The notes under the pieces: generated by a model
Databases searched by the model: none
Seen by the model: only the letters and a program-made list of their open reading frames with translations
What the model was told of the DNA's origin: nothing
Part shown: in pieces, positions 1-6,228 of the stretch
Layout: each line of letters begins with the position of its first letter
Numbering within the stretch: the first letter of the stretch is position 1
Made by a program: the position numbers and the translations under genes
Assembly: GCA_023424475.1 (NCBI GenBank)
Contig: JAFADX010000375.1
Span: 1-11,332, forward strand
Source: Pseudomonadota bacterium
Lineage (GTDB): Bacteria > Pseudomonadota > Alphaproteobacteria > Acetobacterales > Acetobacteraceae
Direction: 5' to 3'
DNA length: 11,332 nucleotides

Positions 1-434
1 GGCGCGGCCAGCCCCGGCAGCCGCGCCAGCAGCCGCCCGGTGCCGGTGTCGAAGAGGTAGAGCGCGAAGCCCGGATCCCAGGAGCGCGCGGTGTAGCCCG
101 CCGCCGCGACGCGCGCGCCATCCGGCGTCATCGCCACCGCGTAGAGCTCGCCTTCCGCGCCGGGCCCCATCGGGGGGCGGATCACCAGGCGCTGCGTGCC
201 CTCGGGCAGGCTCCACAGCCGCAGCGTCTTGTCGTCCGAGACGCTGGCGAGCACCGAGCCCTGCGCATCGGCCGCAAGCCGCGAGACGGGGGCGATGTGC
301 GCCTCCGCCTCGATGCGCAGGAAGGGCTGCTGCGGCGGTTCGCGCGCCGGCTGCGCCTGCCCCCGCGCCTGGCCGGCCGGGACGAGCAGGGCCGCCGAGA
401 ACCCGAGGTGTGCGAGCTGGCGGCGGCCGATCAT
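1..434 (-). CDS. Secreted WD40-repeat protein, N-terminal part (possibly WD40-caspase type)
   Basis: The first 144 codons of a minus-strand gene that runs off the left edge of the window. The protein opens with basic residues (MIGRRQ) and a hydrophobic stretch to about residue 25 ending in GQARGQAQ, which reads as an export signal. A proline/glutamine linker follows, then WD40-type beta-propeller blades: HIAPVSRLAADAQG...LASVSDDKTLRLWSLPEG near residues 46-79, and YAVAMTPDGARVAAAG...LYLFDTGTGRLLARLPG near residues 97-142. The start sits 4 bp after the stop of the lipoprotein gene, with a GAGGGG purine run directly before the ATG, so the two are probably one operon. The second blade resembles propellers found in bacterial proteins that carry a C14 caspase-like domain, but any such domain lies outside the window. 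WD40 is clear; the caspase link is inference from remembered sequence style. Confidence 0.8.
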   Translation of the reverse strand, partial: MIGRRQLAHLGFSAALLVPAGQARGQAQPAREPPQQPFLRIEAEAHIAPVSRLAADAQGSVLASVSDDKTLRLWSLPEGTQRLVIRPPMGPGAEGELYAVAMTPDGARVAAAGYTARSWDPGFALYLFDTGTGRLLARLPGLAA

Positions 435-438
435 CCCC

Positions 439-1443
439 TCAGCCGGCGAGTTCGAAGCCCTGGCCCTGGGCCAGGCGATCGGCGTTCTCCACGCTCTGGG
501 AGAAATTGTCGCGCCGGGCGATGTTGGAGGCCGCGAGCTGGCGGAAGTCGCCGCTCCGGGCGCCGCCGCCCGCCTCCGCGCCGCTGCCGAGGCCGCGCAC
601 GCCCACCGCGTTCGCCGGCACGTAGCCGCGCACGCCGGAAGAGGTTTCGACCAGGGCGTAGTTGCCCTGGGCCGGGGTCACCGTGACCTGTTCGCTCGAA
701 TTGAGCTGGCCGATCTGCGGCGCGCCGCGGTCCGGCCGGATCCGGATGGGGGCCGAGACGCGCGCCGTGGTCGGCTGGGCGCTGCGGCGCGCGGCGACGC
801 GCTGCTTGGTGCCCGGCGCGATGGTTTCGATGGCGGTATCGAACTCGGCGCCGCGGGTGCCGATCTTGCTGTCGATCTGGCGGGCGAGCGCCACGTCCCG
901 CTGCATGAGCTGCCGCTGGTAGTTCATCAGCGCGAGGCCCTGGTCGCGCGACATGCGGCCGGCGCGCACATCGGCGCGGATCCGGTTCGCCGCGTTCACG
1001 CGGCAATCGACGAGCTGGTTGAAGGCGATCTGCGTGCGATCGAGCTGCGCGTTCTCCGTCTGCAGGTCGCCGCCGACCGCCATCATCAGCTGCGCCTGGT
1101 CCTGCGCCTGACGCTGCCGCGCCTGGAGGTAGCCGGCGGTGCCTCCGATGAGCCCGCCCGCGAGCGCGCCGATCGCGGCCCCCGCCAGGACATCGGTGCC
1201 GCGGCGGCCGGTGGCCGCGGCGATCAGCCCGCCGGCAAGCGCGCCCGTGCCGGCACCGACCGCGGCGCCGCGCAGGATGTCCTCGGCGTAGAAGTCGCCC
1301 GTGCTGTCGAGCTGCACGACATAGGTACGGCAAACGTCGCTGCCGTCATCGACGCCGATGCGGCTCGCCTGGGTAGAAACGCAGCCGGCCAGCATGGCGG
1401 CGGCTGTAACGACGGCGATCGGACCGCGAATGGCGGGGCGCAT
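439..1443 (-). CDS. Outer-membrane-type lipoprotein with glycine zippers and SH3b domain
   Basis: A 334-residue envelope protein. The N-terminus has a lipoprotein signal with lipobox LAGC (lipidated Cys21). Two glycine-zipper segments follow, at about 59-79 (GAAVGAGTGALAGG) and 88-104 (GAAIGALAGGLIGG), a pattern of small-residue helices that insert into or lie on membranes. Residues about 107-200 are Gln/Arg/Ala-rich and likely a helical or coiled-coil stalk. Residues about 228-284 (APIRIRPDRG...VRGYVPANAVG) look like a bacterial SH3b domain, which usually binds peptidoglycan or protein partners. The start is supported by GGGAG 8 bp upstream of the ATG. It is the first gene of a probable two-gene operon with the WD40 protein, so it may anchor or present that partner at the envelope. 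The exact function is unknown. Confidence 0.88.
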   Translation of the reverse strand: MRPAIRGPIAVVTAAAMLAGCVSTQASRIGVDDGSDVCRTYVVQLDSTGDFYAEDILRGAAVGAGTGALAGGLIAAATGRRGTDVLAGAAIGALAGGLIGGTAGYLQARQRQAQDQAQLMMAVGGDLQTENAQLDRTQIAFNQLVDCRVNAANRIRADVRAGRMSRDQGLALMNYQRQLMQRDVALARQIDSKIGTRGAEFDTAIETIAPGTKQRVAARRSAQPTTARVSAPIRIRPDRGAPQIGQLNSSEQVTVTPAQGNYALVETSSGVRGYVPANAVGVRGLGSGAEAGGGARSGDFRQLAASNIARRDNFSQSVENADRLAQGQGFELAG

Positions 1444-1637
1444 CCAGAAAACTCCCAGGCTGACTGGCTCATGTTACGCTACCAGCCCATTGCCCACGGT
1501 GCCAGAGAGCGCGCCGCGCGCGGCGTAAGCAAGGTCACGCTGGGCAAGCGGCCCGCCCCTCCCTTACCCTTCGCCTCCTGGGCCGCGCCCGCGCCATCCC
1601 GGCGCCCCGGGCGGCCGGACAGGACAGGGGTTCACGG

Positions 1638-2756
1638 ATGCAGACCACACGCAGGCTCGTGCTCGGCGCCGGTCTCGGCGCTTTGACGATCGGTCGCGAG
1701 GCGTTCGCGCAGGGCTCCGGACCGATCCGCATCGCCACCGCCGGCCCGATGACCGGCCAATACGCCGCCTTCGGCACCCAGATGCGCGAGGGCGCCACGC
1801 AGGCGGTCAACGACATCAACGCCGCGGGCGGCGTGCTCGGCCGGCAGCTCGCGCTCGAGATCGGCGACGATGCCTGCGACCCGCGCCAAGCCGTCAGCGT
1901 CGCGAACCAGCTGGCCGGGCGGCGCGTCGTCTTCGTCGCGGGGCATTTCTGCTCGGGCTCCTCGATCCCGGCGCGCGACGTCTATGCCGAGGAAGGCGTG
2001 CTGCAGATCTCGCCCGCCTCGACCAACCCGCGCTTCACCGACGAAGGCAAGTGGAACACCTTCCGCACCTGCGGCCGCGACGACCAGCAGGGCCGGGTCG
2101 CGGGCCGCTACATCGCCGAGCATTTCCGCGGCAAGAAGGTCGCGATCCTTCACGACAACTCGGCCTATGGCAAAGGCCTCGCCGACGAGACCAAGAAGGC
2201 GATGAACGCCGCCGGCATGCAGGAGGCGATGTACGCCGCCTATACGCCCGGCGAGCGCGACTACAACGCACTCGTTTCGCGCATGAAGGCGGCGGGCATC
2301 GATATCATCTACCTGGGCGGGTATCATACCGAAGGCGGCCTCATCATCCGCCAGGCCAAGGAACAGGGGATGAACGTCACCCTGATCGGCGGCGACGCGC
2401 TCGTGACGAACGAGTTCTGGCAGATCTCGGGCGCGGCGGGCGAAGGCACGATGATGACCTTCTCCTCCGATCCGCGGAAGCGCCCGAGCGCCGCCGAGGT
2501 GGTGGCCCGCTTCCGCGCCCGCAACGTCGATCCCGAAGGCTACGTCCTCTACACCTACGCCGCGATCCAGATCTTCGCCGATGCGGCGAAGAAGGCGAAC
2601 ACGGTCGATCCGCGCCGCCTCGCCACGGCGCTGAAGGCGCAGGGCCCGTGGCAGACGGTGCTCGGCCCGATCTCCTTCGACCGCAAGGGCGACGTGACGG
2701 TGCCGGACTACGTCTTCTACGTCTGGCGCAACGGCACCTACGCCGAGATGTCGTAG
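1638..2756 (+). CDS. Branched-chain amino acid ABC transporter substrate-binding protein (LivJ/LivK-like)
   Basis: A 372-residue periplasmic binding protein of the type I Leu/Ile/Val fold. The N-terminus TTRRLVLGAGLGAL is a twin-arginine-like signal with probable cleavage after AFAQ (residue 25). The mature part follows E. coli LivJ/LivK closely: GPMTGQYAAFGTQMREGA near 36, DDACDPRQAVSVAN at 77-90, GHFCSGSS at 102-109, ISPASTNP at 124-131, and VLGPISFDRKGDV near the end. Cys80 and Cys105 match the pair that forms the LivJ/LivK disulfide. Length is normal for the family. A purine-rich CAGGGG lies about 7 bp before the ATG. No permease or ATPase genes flank it, and a hairpin terminator follows, so it appears monocistronic and must use transporter subunits encoded elsewhere. 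Ligand identity (amino acid or other small molecule) cannot be read from sequence. Confidence 0.93.
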   Translation: MQTTRRLVLGAGLGALTIGREAFAQGSGPIRIATAGPMTGQYAAFGTQMREGATQAVNDINAAGGVLGRQLALEIGDDACDPRQAVSVANQLAGRRVVFVAGHFCSGSSIPARDVYAEEGVLQISPASTNPRFTDEGKWNTFRTCGRDDQQGRVAGRYIAEHFRGKKVAILHDNSAYGKGLADETKKAMNAAGMQEAMYAAYTPGERDYNALVSRMKAAGIDIIYLGGYHTEGGLIIRQAKEQGMNVTLIGGDALVTNEFWQISGAAGEGTMMTFSSDPRKRPSAAEVVARFRARNVDPEGYVLYTYAAIQIFADAAKKANTVDPRRLATALKAQGPWQTVLGPISFDRKGDVTVPDYVFYVWRNGTYAEMS

Positions 2757-2775
2757 CGCCCCGCCCGGCATGCAG

Positions 2776-2807
2776 GGGCCCCGGTGGTCGCCCGCCGGGG
2801 CCCTTTC
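2776..2807 (+). terminator. Intrinsic terminator of the binding-protein gene
   Basis: A perfect 9-bp stem, GGGCCCCGG (2776-2784) with CCGGGGCCC (2795-2803), a 10-nt loop, and a short TTT run. It begins 20 bp after the binding-protein stop codon. This separates that gene from the structured micro-ORF element downstream. Confidence 0.75.
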
Positions 2808-2910
2808 GCCGTGTGGAGGCGGGGCGATCGCGCGACGCCGGGGCGACTCGGCAGGAATATGTTGCACCGTACCGCTGCCGCGTCGCAGCATCCTCCCGTC
2901 GTCAACAACC

Positions 2911-2925
2911 GAAAGGAGGTGATCC
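2911..2925 (+). promoter_or_regulatory. Full-length Shine-Dalgarno, complementary to the 16S rRNA 3' tail
   Basis: The 15-mer GAAAGGAGGTGATCC is the exact reverse complement of the conserved 16S rRNA 3' terminus (GGATCACCTCCTTTC). Ordinary ribosome binding sites match 4-7 nt, and the other starts in this window do too. It directly precedes the GTG at 2927. It is too short and of the wrong strand sense to be an rRNA gene fragment, so an extreme ribosome-docking site is the best reading. Confidence 0.8.
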
Positions 2926-2974
2926 GGTGTCTCATCGCATCAATCGGGCTGTCGTGCCCGTGGCCCGGATCACT
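2918..2974 (+). promoter_or_regulatory. Possible SD-sequestering helix inside the micro-ORF
   Basis: GTGATCCGG (2919-2927) is perfectly complementary to CCGGATCAC (2965-2973), and a G-U pair could extend the helix to 2918/2974. The helix would cover the 3' half of the Shine-Dalgarno and the first base of the GTG start, with a loop of 37 nt. The downstream strand also mimics the GGATCAC portion of the 16S anti-SD. The pairing is seen in sequence; its regulatory meaning is inference. Confidence 0.45.
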
Positions 2975-2986
2975 GCCGGCGTCTGA
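2927..2986 (+). CDS. 19-residue micro-ORF with GTG start (leader-peptide-like)
   Basis: The reading frame GTG...TGA encodes MSHRINRAVVPVARITAGV. I do not recognise the peptide from any named family. It is basic (three Arg, one His), with no membrane segment and no run of one amino acid that would suggest a classical biosynthetic attenuator. The case for translation is the exceptional 15-nt Shine-Dalgarno immediately upstream. The spacing to GTG is short if the whole 15-mer pairs, but about 8 nt from the GGAGG core. The codons for Arg14-Ile15-Thr16 (CGG ATC ACT) form part of a 9-nt segment complementary to the SD/start region, so the coding sequence may regulate its own initiation. It lies between the terminator at 2776-2807 and another at 3036-3065, so it seems to be a separate short transcript. 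A non-coding function of the RNA is the main alternative. Confidence 0.55.
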   Translation: MSHRINRAVVPVARITAGV

Positions 2987-2992
2987 CCGGCA
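2974..2992 (+). other. Small hairpin spanning the micro-ORF stop codon
   Basis: TGCCGG (2974-2979) pairs with CCGGCA (2987-2992) around a 7-nt loop that contains the TGA stop. A second small hairpin, GGCCGG-GTT-CCGGCC, follows at 3011-3025. Both lie between the micro-ORF and its terminator and suggest a folded RNA. Confidence 0.4.
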
Positions 2993-3035
2993 GGTCACCA
3001 GGGTACCGCGGGCCGGGTTCCGGCCACGCGATGGG

Positions 3036-3065
3036 AAGGCCCCGGCGGGTGACTGCCGGGGCCTT
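3036..3065 (+). terminator. Strong hairpin terminator after the micro-ORF
   Basis: A perfect 11-bp stem, AAGGCCCCGGC (3036-3046) with GCCGGGGCCTT (3055-3065), and loop GGGTGACT. The downstream T-run is weak (the stem ends in TT, then CT). It ends the micro-ORF unit about 80 bp before the ankyrin gene. Confidence 0.7.
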
Positions 3066-3143
3066 CTGCATTCCCGGGCACCGCACCCGCCCATGGTCCC
3101 GACGATACCTCGCGCGGCCGCCACATCCATGGAGCACCCTGCC

Positions 3144-3692
3144 ATGACACCACAGGATCGCGTGCACGCCTGGCAGGCCGCCGAGGCCGCCGCGGCAGCC
3201 GGCGATCTCGCCGCCTTCCGCGCCGCGCTGGGCGACCCCGAAGGCTTCCCCGACGTGCTGCTCGGCATCGACGTCCTCGGCTGCGCCGACCGCCCGCTCG
3301 ACATCGCCATCCGCTGCGGCCCGCCGGCCTTCGTCGCGGCTCTCATCGATGCCGGCGCCGATCCGCGCGCCGAGGCACCGGACGGTTTCCCTCCGCTCTT
3401 CCAGGCCATCGACGCGCCGCGCGAGGACCGCCATGCGGTGCTTGCGGTGCTGCTGGCGAAGGGCGCGGACACCGGGCAGCGCGGCCTCAACGACGGCACT
3501 GCACTGCATCACGCCGTCGCGCGGCGCGACATCGTGGCGGTGCGGATGCTGCTCGACCACGGCGCCGACATCGCCGCGCGCACCCGGATCGACGACGGCC
3601 CGACGCCGCTCGAGGACGCCGAGGCCGCCGGCTTCGCCGAGGCGGTTGCCGCCATGCGGCCCGCCCCTTCCCCCGCGCCGCGGCGCCGCTAG
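3144..3692 (+). CDS. Ankyrin-repeat protein
   Basis: A 182-residue protein without a signal peptide, presumably cytoplasmic. After an Ala-rich helix (about 7-30), ankyrin units are visible at about 48-77 (DRPLDIAIRCGPPAFVAALIDAGADP), 80-113 (a diverged unit ending VLLAKGADTGQRG), 117-146 (DGTALHHAVARRDIVAVRMLLDHGADIAAR) and a partial cap at 151-172 (DGPTPLEDAEAAGFAEAV). Ankyrin repeats bind other proteins; nothing here is catalytic. I chose the ATG at 3144 because GGAG lies about 9 bp upstream; the ATG at 3129 and earlier starts lack this and would read through the preceding terminator. The stop is 30 bp before the sulfatase start, so co-transcription, and perhaps a partner or modulator role, is plausible but unproven. 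The C-terminus is a short Pro/Arg tail. Confidence 0.82.
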   Translation: MTPQDRVHAWQAAEAAAAAGDLAAFRAALGDPEGFPDVLLGIDVLGCADRPLDIAIRCGPPAFVAALIDAGADPRAEAPDGFPPLFQAIDAPREDRHAVLAVLLAKGADTGQRGLNDGTALHHAVARRDIVAVRMLLDHGADIAARTRIDDGPTPLEDAEAAGFAEAVAAMRPAPSPAPRRR

Positions 3693-3722
3693 GCTGCGGA
3701 GCGGGACATCAAGGACCGGCGC

Positions 3723-5285
3723 ATGGCCATCCGCAACGTGCTCTACATCATGTGCGACCAACTGCGCTGGGATCACCTCGGCTGCGCCGGCCATCCCTTC
3801 CTGCGGACGCCGAACATCGATGCGCTGGCGGCGCGCGGCGTGCGGTTCTCCCGGGCCTACGTCCAGTCCGGCATCTGCGGCCCGTCGCGCATGTCGGCCT
3901 ATACGGGGCGCTACGTCTCCTCCCACGGCGCGACGCACAACCGGGTGCCGCTCTCGATCGGCGAGGTCACGCTGGGCTGGCACCTGCGCGAGAGCGGGCG
4001 GGCCCTCGCCCTCGCGGGCAAGACGCACATGCTGCCCGATGCGCACGGCATGAAGCGGTTGCTGCTCGACGGGCAGGACGAGCTCGCCGTGCTGCTGCGC
4101 GAGGGCTGGTTCACGCTCGTCGACCGCCATGACGGCCACCACGCCGAGACCGACAGCGCCTATGCCGACTGGCTGCGCGCCCAGGGCTACGACAGCAGGG
4201 ACCCCTGGACCGACTACGTCATCGCGGTGACCGACGCGGCCGGCAACACGCGGAACGGCTGGAAGATGCGCCATGCCCGCCTGCCCGCCCGCGTGAAGGA
4301 GGAGCACAGCGAGACCGCCTACACCACCGACCGCGCGATCGCCTTCATGGAAGAGCGGGGCGAGGCGCCCTGGGTGCTGCACCTCTCCTACGTGAAGCCG
4401 CACTGGCCCTACATCGCGCCGGCGCCCTATCACGCGATGTATGCGCCCGACCAATGCCTGCCGGTGGCGCGCGACCCTGCCGAGCGCGGCAACGCCGCCC
4501 ATCCGGTCCTGCGCGCATTCCAGGACGAGGAAGTCGCGCAGTCCTTCCAGAACGACGACTGCATCGCGACGGTGCGCCCGGCCTATCAGGGCCTGATCGC
4601 GCAGCTCGACCATCATCTCGGCCGCGTGTGGGAGGCGCTCGACCGGCTCGGCCGCTGGCAGGACACGCTGGTCGTCTTCACGTCGGACCACGGCGACTAT
4701 CTCGGCGACCACTGGCTGGGCGAGAAGGAGCTGTTCCACGACTGCATCCAGCGGGTGCCGATGCTGGTCTTCGATCCCTCGGCCGAGGCCGAGGCGACGC
4801 GCGGCACGGTGGACCCCCGCTTCGTCGAGGCGATCGACGTGGTGCCGACGATCCTCGATGCGCTCGCCCTCGACCCGGCGGAACACCTGGTGGAGGGGCG
4901 TTCGCTGCTGCCGCTGACGCGCGGCGCCGCGCCGGCCTGGCGGGATGCGGTGTTCAGCGAGCTCGACTGGACCCTGCGCGGGGCGCGGCGGCGGCTCGGC
5001 CTGAAGACCGGCCAGCATCACGCCTGGATGGTGCGCACCGACCGCTGGAAATACGTCCATTGGACGGACGGCTTCCGCCCGATGCTGTTCGACCTCGCGG
5101 CGGATCCGGAGGAATTCCACGACCTCGGTGCCGACCCGTCGCTCGAGGGCGTGCGCGAGGCGATGCGCGAGCGCCTGCTCGCCTGGTTCGCCGGCCTCAA
5201 GCGGCGCACGACGATCACCTGGGCCGAGGCGGAGCTGCGCACCGACCGCCACAAGGCGGCGGGGGTCTTCTACGGGGAGTGGTAG
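3723..5285 (+). CDS. Sulfatase-family hydrolase (arylsulfatase / phosphonate monoester hydrolase-like)
   Basis: A 520-residue alkaline-phosphatase-superfamily enzyme that should hydrolyse sulfate or phosphonate/phosphate esters. There is no signal peptide, so it is likely cytoplasmic. The signature CGPSRMSAYTGR begins at Cys52, the residue normally converted to formylglycine. Predicted metal and active-site residues are Asp12-Gln13, Asn73, Lys100 and His102 (GKTHM), His227 (YVKPHWPY), Asp322-His323 (SDHGDYLGDH) and Lys335. The spacings Cys52-Asn73 (21) and Asp322-Lys335 (13), as I recall them, equal those of the Rhizobium/Burkholderia phosphonate monoester hydrolases, whereas GKTHM looks more like the GKxH of true sulfatases. 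Length fits both. The start has AAGGA about 8 bp upstream. Activity needs a formylglycine-generating enzyme encoded elsewhere. Substrate is unresolved. Confidence 0.9.
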   Translation: MAIRNVLYIMCDQLRWDHLGCAGHPFLRTPNIDALAARGVRFSRAYVQSGICGPSRMSAYTGRYVSSHGATHNRVPLSIGEVTLGWHLRESGRALALAGKTHMLPDAHGMKRLLLDGQDELAVLLREGWFTLVDRHDGHHAETDSAYADWLRAQGYDSRDPWTDYVIAVTDAAGNTRNGWKMRHARLPARVKEEHSETAYTTDRAIAFMEERGEAPWVLHLSYVKPHWPYIAPAPYHAMYAPDQCLPVARDPAERGNAAHPVLRAFQDEEVAQSFQNDDCIATVRPAYQGLIAQLDHHLGRVWEALDRLGRWQDTLVVFTSDHGDYLGDHWLGEKELFHDCIQRVPMLVFDPSAEAEATRGTVDPRFVEAIDVVPTILDALALDPAEHLVEGRSLLPLTRGAAPAWRDAVFSELDWTLRGARRRLGLKTGQHHAWMVRTDRWKYVHWTDGFRPMLFDLAADPEEFHDLGADPSLEGVREAMRERLLAWFAGLKRRTTITWAEAELRTDRHKAAGVFYGEW

Positions 5286-5425
5286 GGGTCGGCACCTGGG
5301 CGCCGTCGAACAGCCATCCGACCAGGACGGCCCAGACCTGCGGCCCATGGGACCGAAGCCGCGAACGCGGCCCATGGCAGGTGCCGCGACGCCAGGCCGC
5401 GCGGATGCGCGGCGCCCGGCGTCCG

Positions 5426-5453
5426 AAAGGCGCGAAGGCCTGGCCTTCGCGCC
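5426..5453 (-). terminator. Intrinsic terminator of the RHH gene
   Basis: Inverted repeat GGCGCGAAGGCC (5429-5440) / GGCCTTCGCGCC (5442-5453). Read on the minus strand, it starts about 6 bp after the stop of the small RHH gene and is followed by TTT, the expected orientation for that gene. On the plus strand no T-run follows, so it is a weaker terminator for the sulfatase. Confidence 0.7.
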
Positions 5454-5459
5454 CCTACA

Positions 5460-5630
5460 TCAGCGCGCGATCCAGGCGTCCGGGCCGTCCTCGGTCGTCT
5501 CGGGCAGGTCGGCCGCCACGTCGCGGAGCACCGCCGCCATCCATTCCTCCGCCGTCGTGCCGAGGGCCGCCGCACGCCGCGCGATCTCCTCGGCCACCTG
5601 TTCCGGCAGTTCAACCTTCACTTCAGTCAT
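5460..5630 (-). CDS. Small ribbon-helix-helix (CopG/antitoxin-like) protein
   Basis: A 56-residue protein. VKVELPEQV (4-12) is the expected DNA-contacting beta strand. AEEIARRAAALG (13-24) and TTAEEWMAAVLRDVAADL (25-42) are the two helices, followed by an acidic tail ending DAWIAR. This is the layout of ribbon-helix-helix repressors and of antitoxins in type II toxin-antitoxin pairs. AAGGAG about 9 bp before the ATG supports the start strongly. No toxin-sized partner lies next to it: downstream is a terminator and then the convergent sulfatase, and upstream is the flavin reductase stop. It therefore looks like an orphan antitoxin or a stand-alone regulator. The DNA target and any partner are unknown. 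Confidence 0.75.
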   Translation of the reverse strand: MTEVKVELPEQVAEEIARRAAALGTTAEEWMAAVLRDVAADLPETTEDGPDAWIAR

Positions 5631-5733
5631 CGGGCTCGCTCCTTGCCACCGCAGAGGAAGCATAGGGTCATCAAGGATGAAGGCACCTTTGCGGCTTTGG
5701 CATGGAAGCATTGCTGCGGTGCGGTGACGCGGA

Positions 5734-6228
5734 TCACCCGCCCCCGACCCGGTGATAGTCGCGGCTGAACCAGATGAGCCCACGGGAGGCCGCGCCCTGC
5801 CGCACCGCCTCGACCTCGCAGAACATGACGCTGTGGGTGCCGCGCTCGACCACCTCGGCGATGCGGCAATCGAAGGAGACGGTGGCGCCGTCCAGCGCCG
5901 GCGCGCCGGTCGCCAAGAGCCCCCAGGTCGCATGGCCGAAGCGCTCGGCCATGTCGGCCCCGGCGCTGCGCCCGGCGAAGCGGGCCGACAGCCCCTCCTG
6001 CCCCGGGGCCAGGCTGTTCACGCAGAGCACGCCGTTGTCCTTGAACAGCCGGTTCTGCGGGCTGCCGCGGTTGAGGCAGACCAGCAGCGTCGGCGGGTCG
6101 TCGGTGACCGAGCAGACCGCGCTGACCGTCAGCCCGCCCCGCCCGGCCGGCCCGTCGGTGGTGACGATGTTCACCGCCGCGCCGAGGCGGGCCATGGCGT
6201 CGCGGAATTCCTGCTTGGTGACGGTCAT
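5734..6228 (-). CDS. Flavin reductase family protein (RutF/HpaC-like)
   Basis: A 164-residue FMN-binding split-barrel protein expected to reduce FMN or FAD with NAD(P)H and pass the reduced flavin to a monooxygenase. It matches the family closely: FRDAMARLGAAVNIVTTDGP (8-27), TVSAVCSVTDDPPTLLVCLN (34-53), LCVNSLAPGQEGLSARFAG (68-86), VSFDCRIAEVVERGTH (117-132) and GLIWFSRDYHRVG (150-162). The spelling is nearer to E. coli RutF of pyrimidine catabolism than to HpaC, as I recall both. The start MTVTKQEF is favoured over longer in-frame starts because AGGA lies about 9 bp upstream and homologues begin here. No rutA-E gene or other oxygenase is in the window, so the electron acceptor cannot be named. 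Confidence 0.92.
   Translation of the reverse strand: MTVTKQEFRDAMARLGAAVNIVTTDGPAGRGGLTVSAVCSVTDDPPTLLVCLNRGSPQNRLFKDNGVLCVNSLAPGQEGLSARFAGRSAGADMAERFGHATWGLLATGAPALDGATVSFDCRIAEVVERGTHSVMFCEVEAVRQGAASRGLIWFSRDYHRVGGG

Noticed and set aside
196..1686. Long plus-strand open frame opposite the lipoprotein gene
   Set aside because: Its translation is Ala/Arg/His-rich with no domain, and it lies antisense to a gene with a clear lipobox, SH3b domain and ribosome binding site.
2911..2925. Fragment of a 16S rRNA gene
   Set aside because: Only 15 nt match and the flanks diverge from 16S sequence at once. The position before a GTG-start frame fits a ribosome binding site better.
2784..3143. N-terminal extension of the ankyrin protein
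   Set aside because: It would run through the micro-ORF and the terminator at 3036-3065. The ATG at 3144 has a Shine-Dalgarno and gives a sensible N-terminus.
2970..5375. 801-codon minus-strand open frame opposite the ankyrin and sulfatase genes
   Set aside because: It is a by-product of G+C-rich third positions. The composition is low-complexity Arg/Gly/His/Val, and the opposite strand carries sulfatase active-site motifs.
5338..5385. CGGCCCATGG repeated on either side of a short spacer after the sulfatase
   Set aside because: The two copies are short and the core CCATGG is self-complementary, so they look both direct and inverted. No T-run or longer stem supports a terminator.
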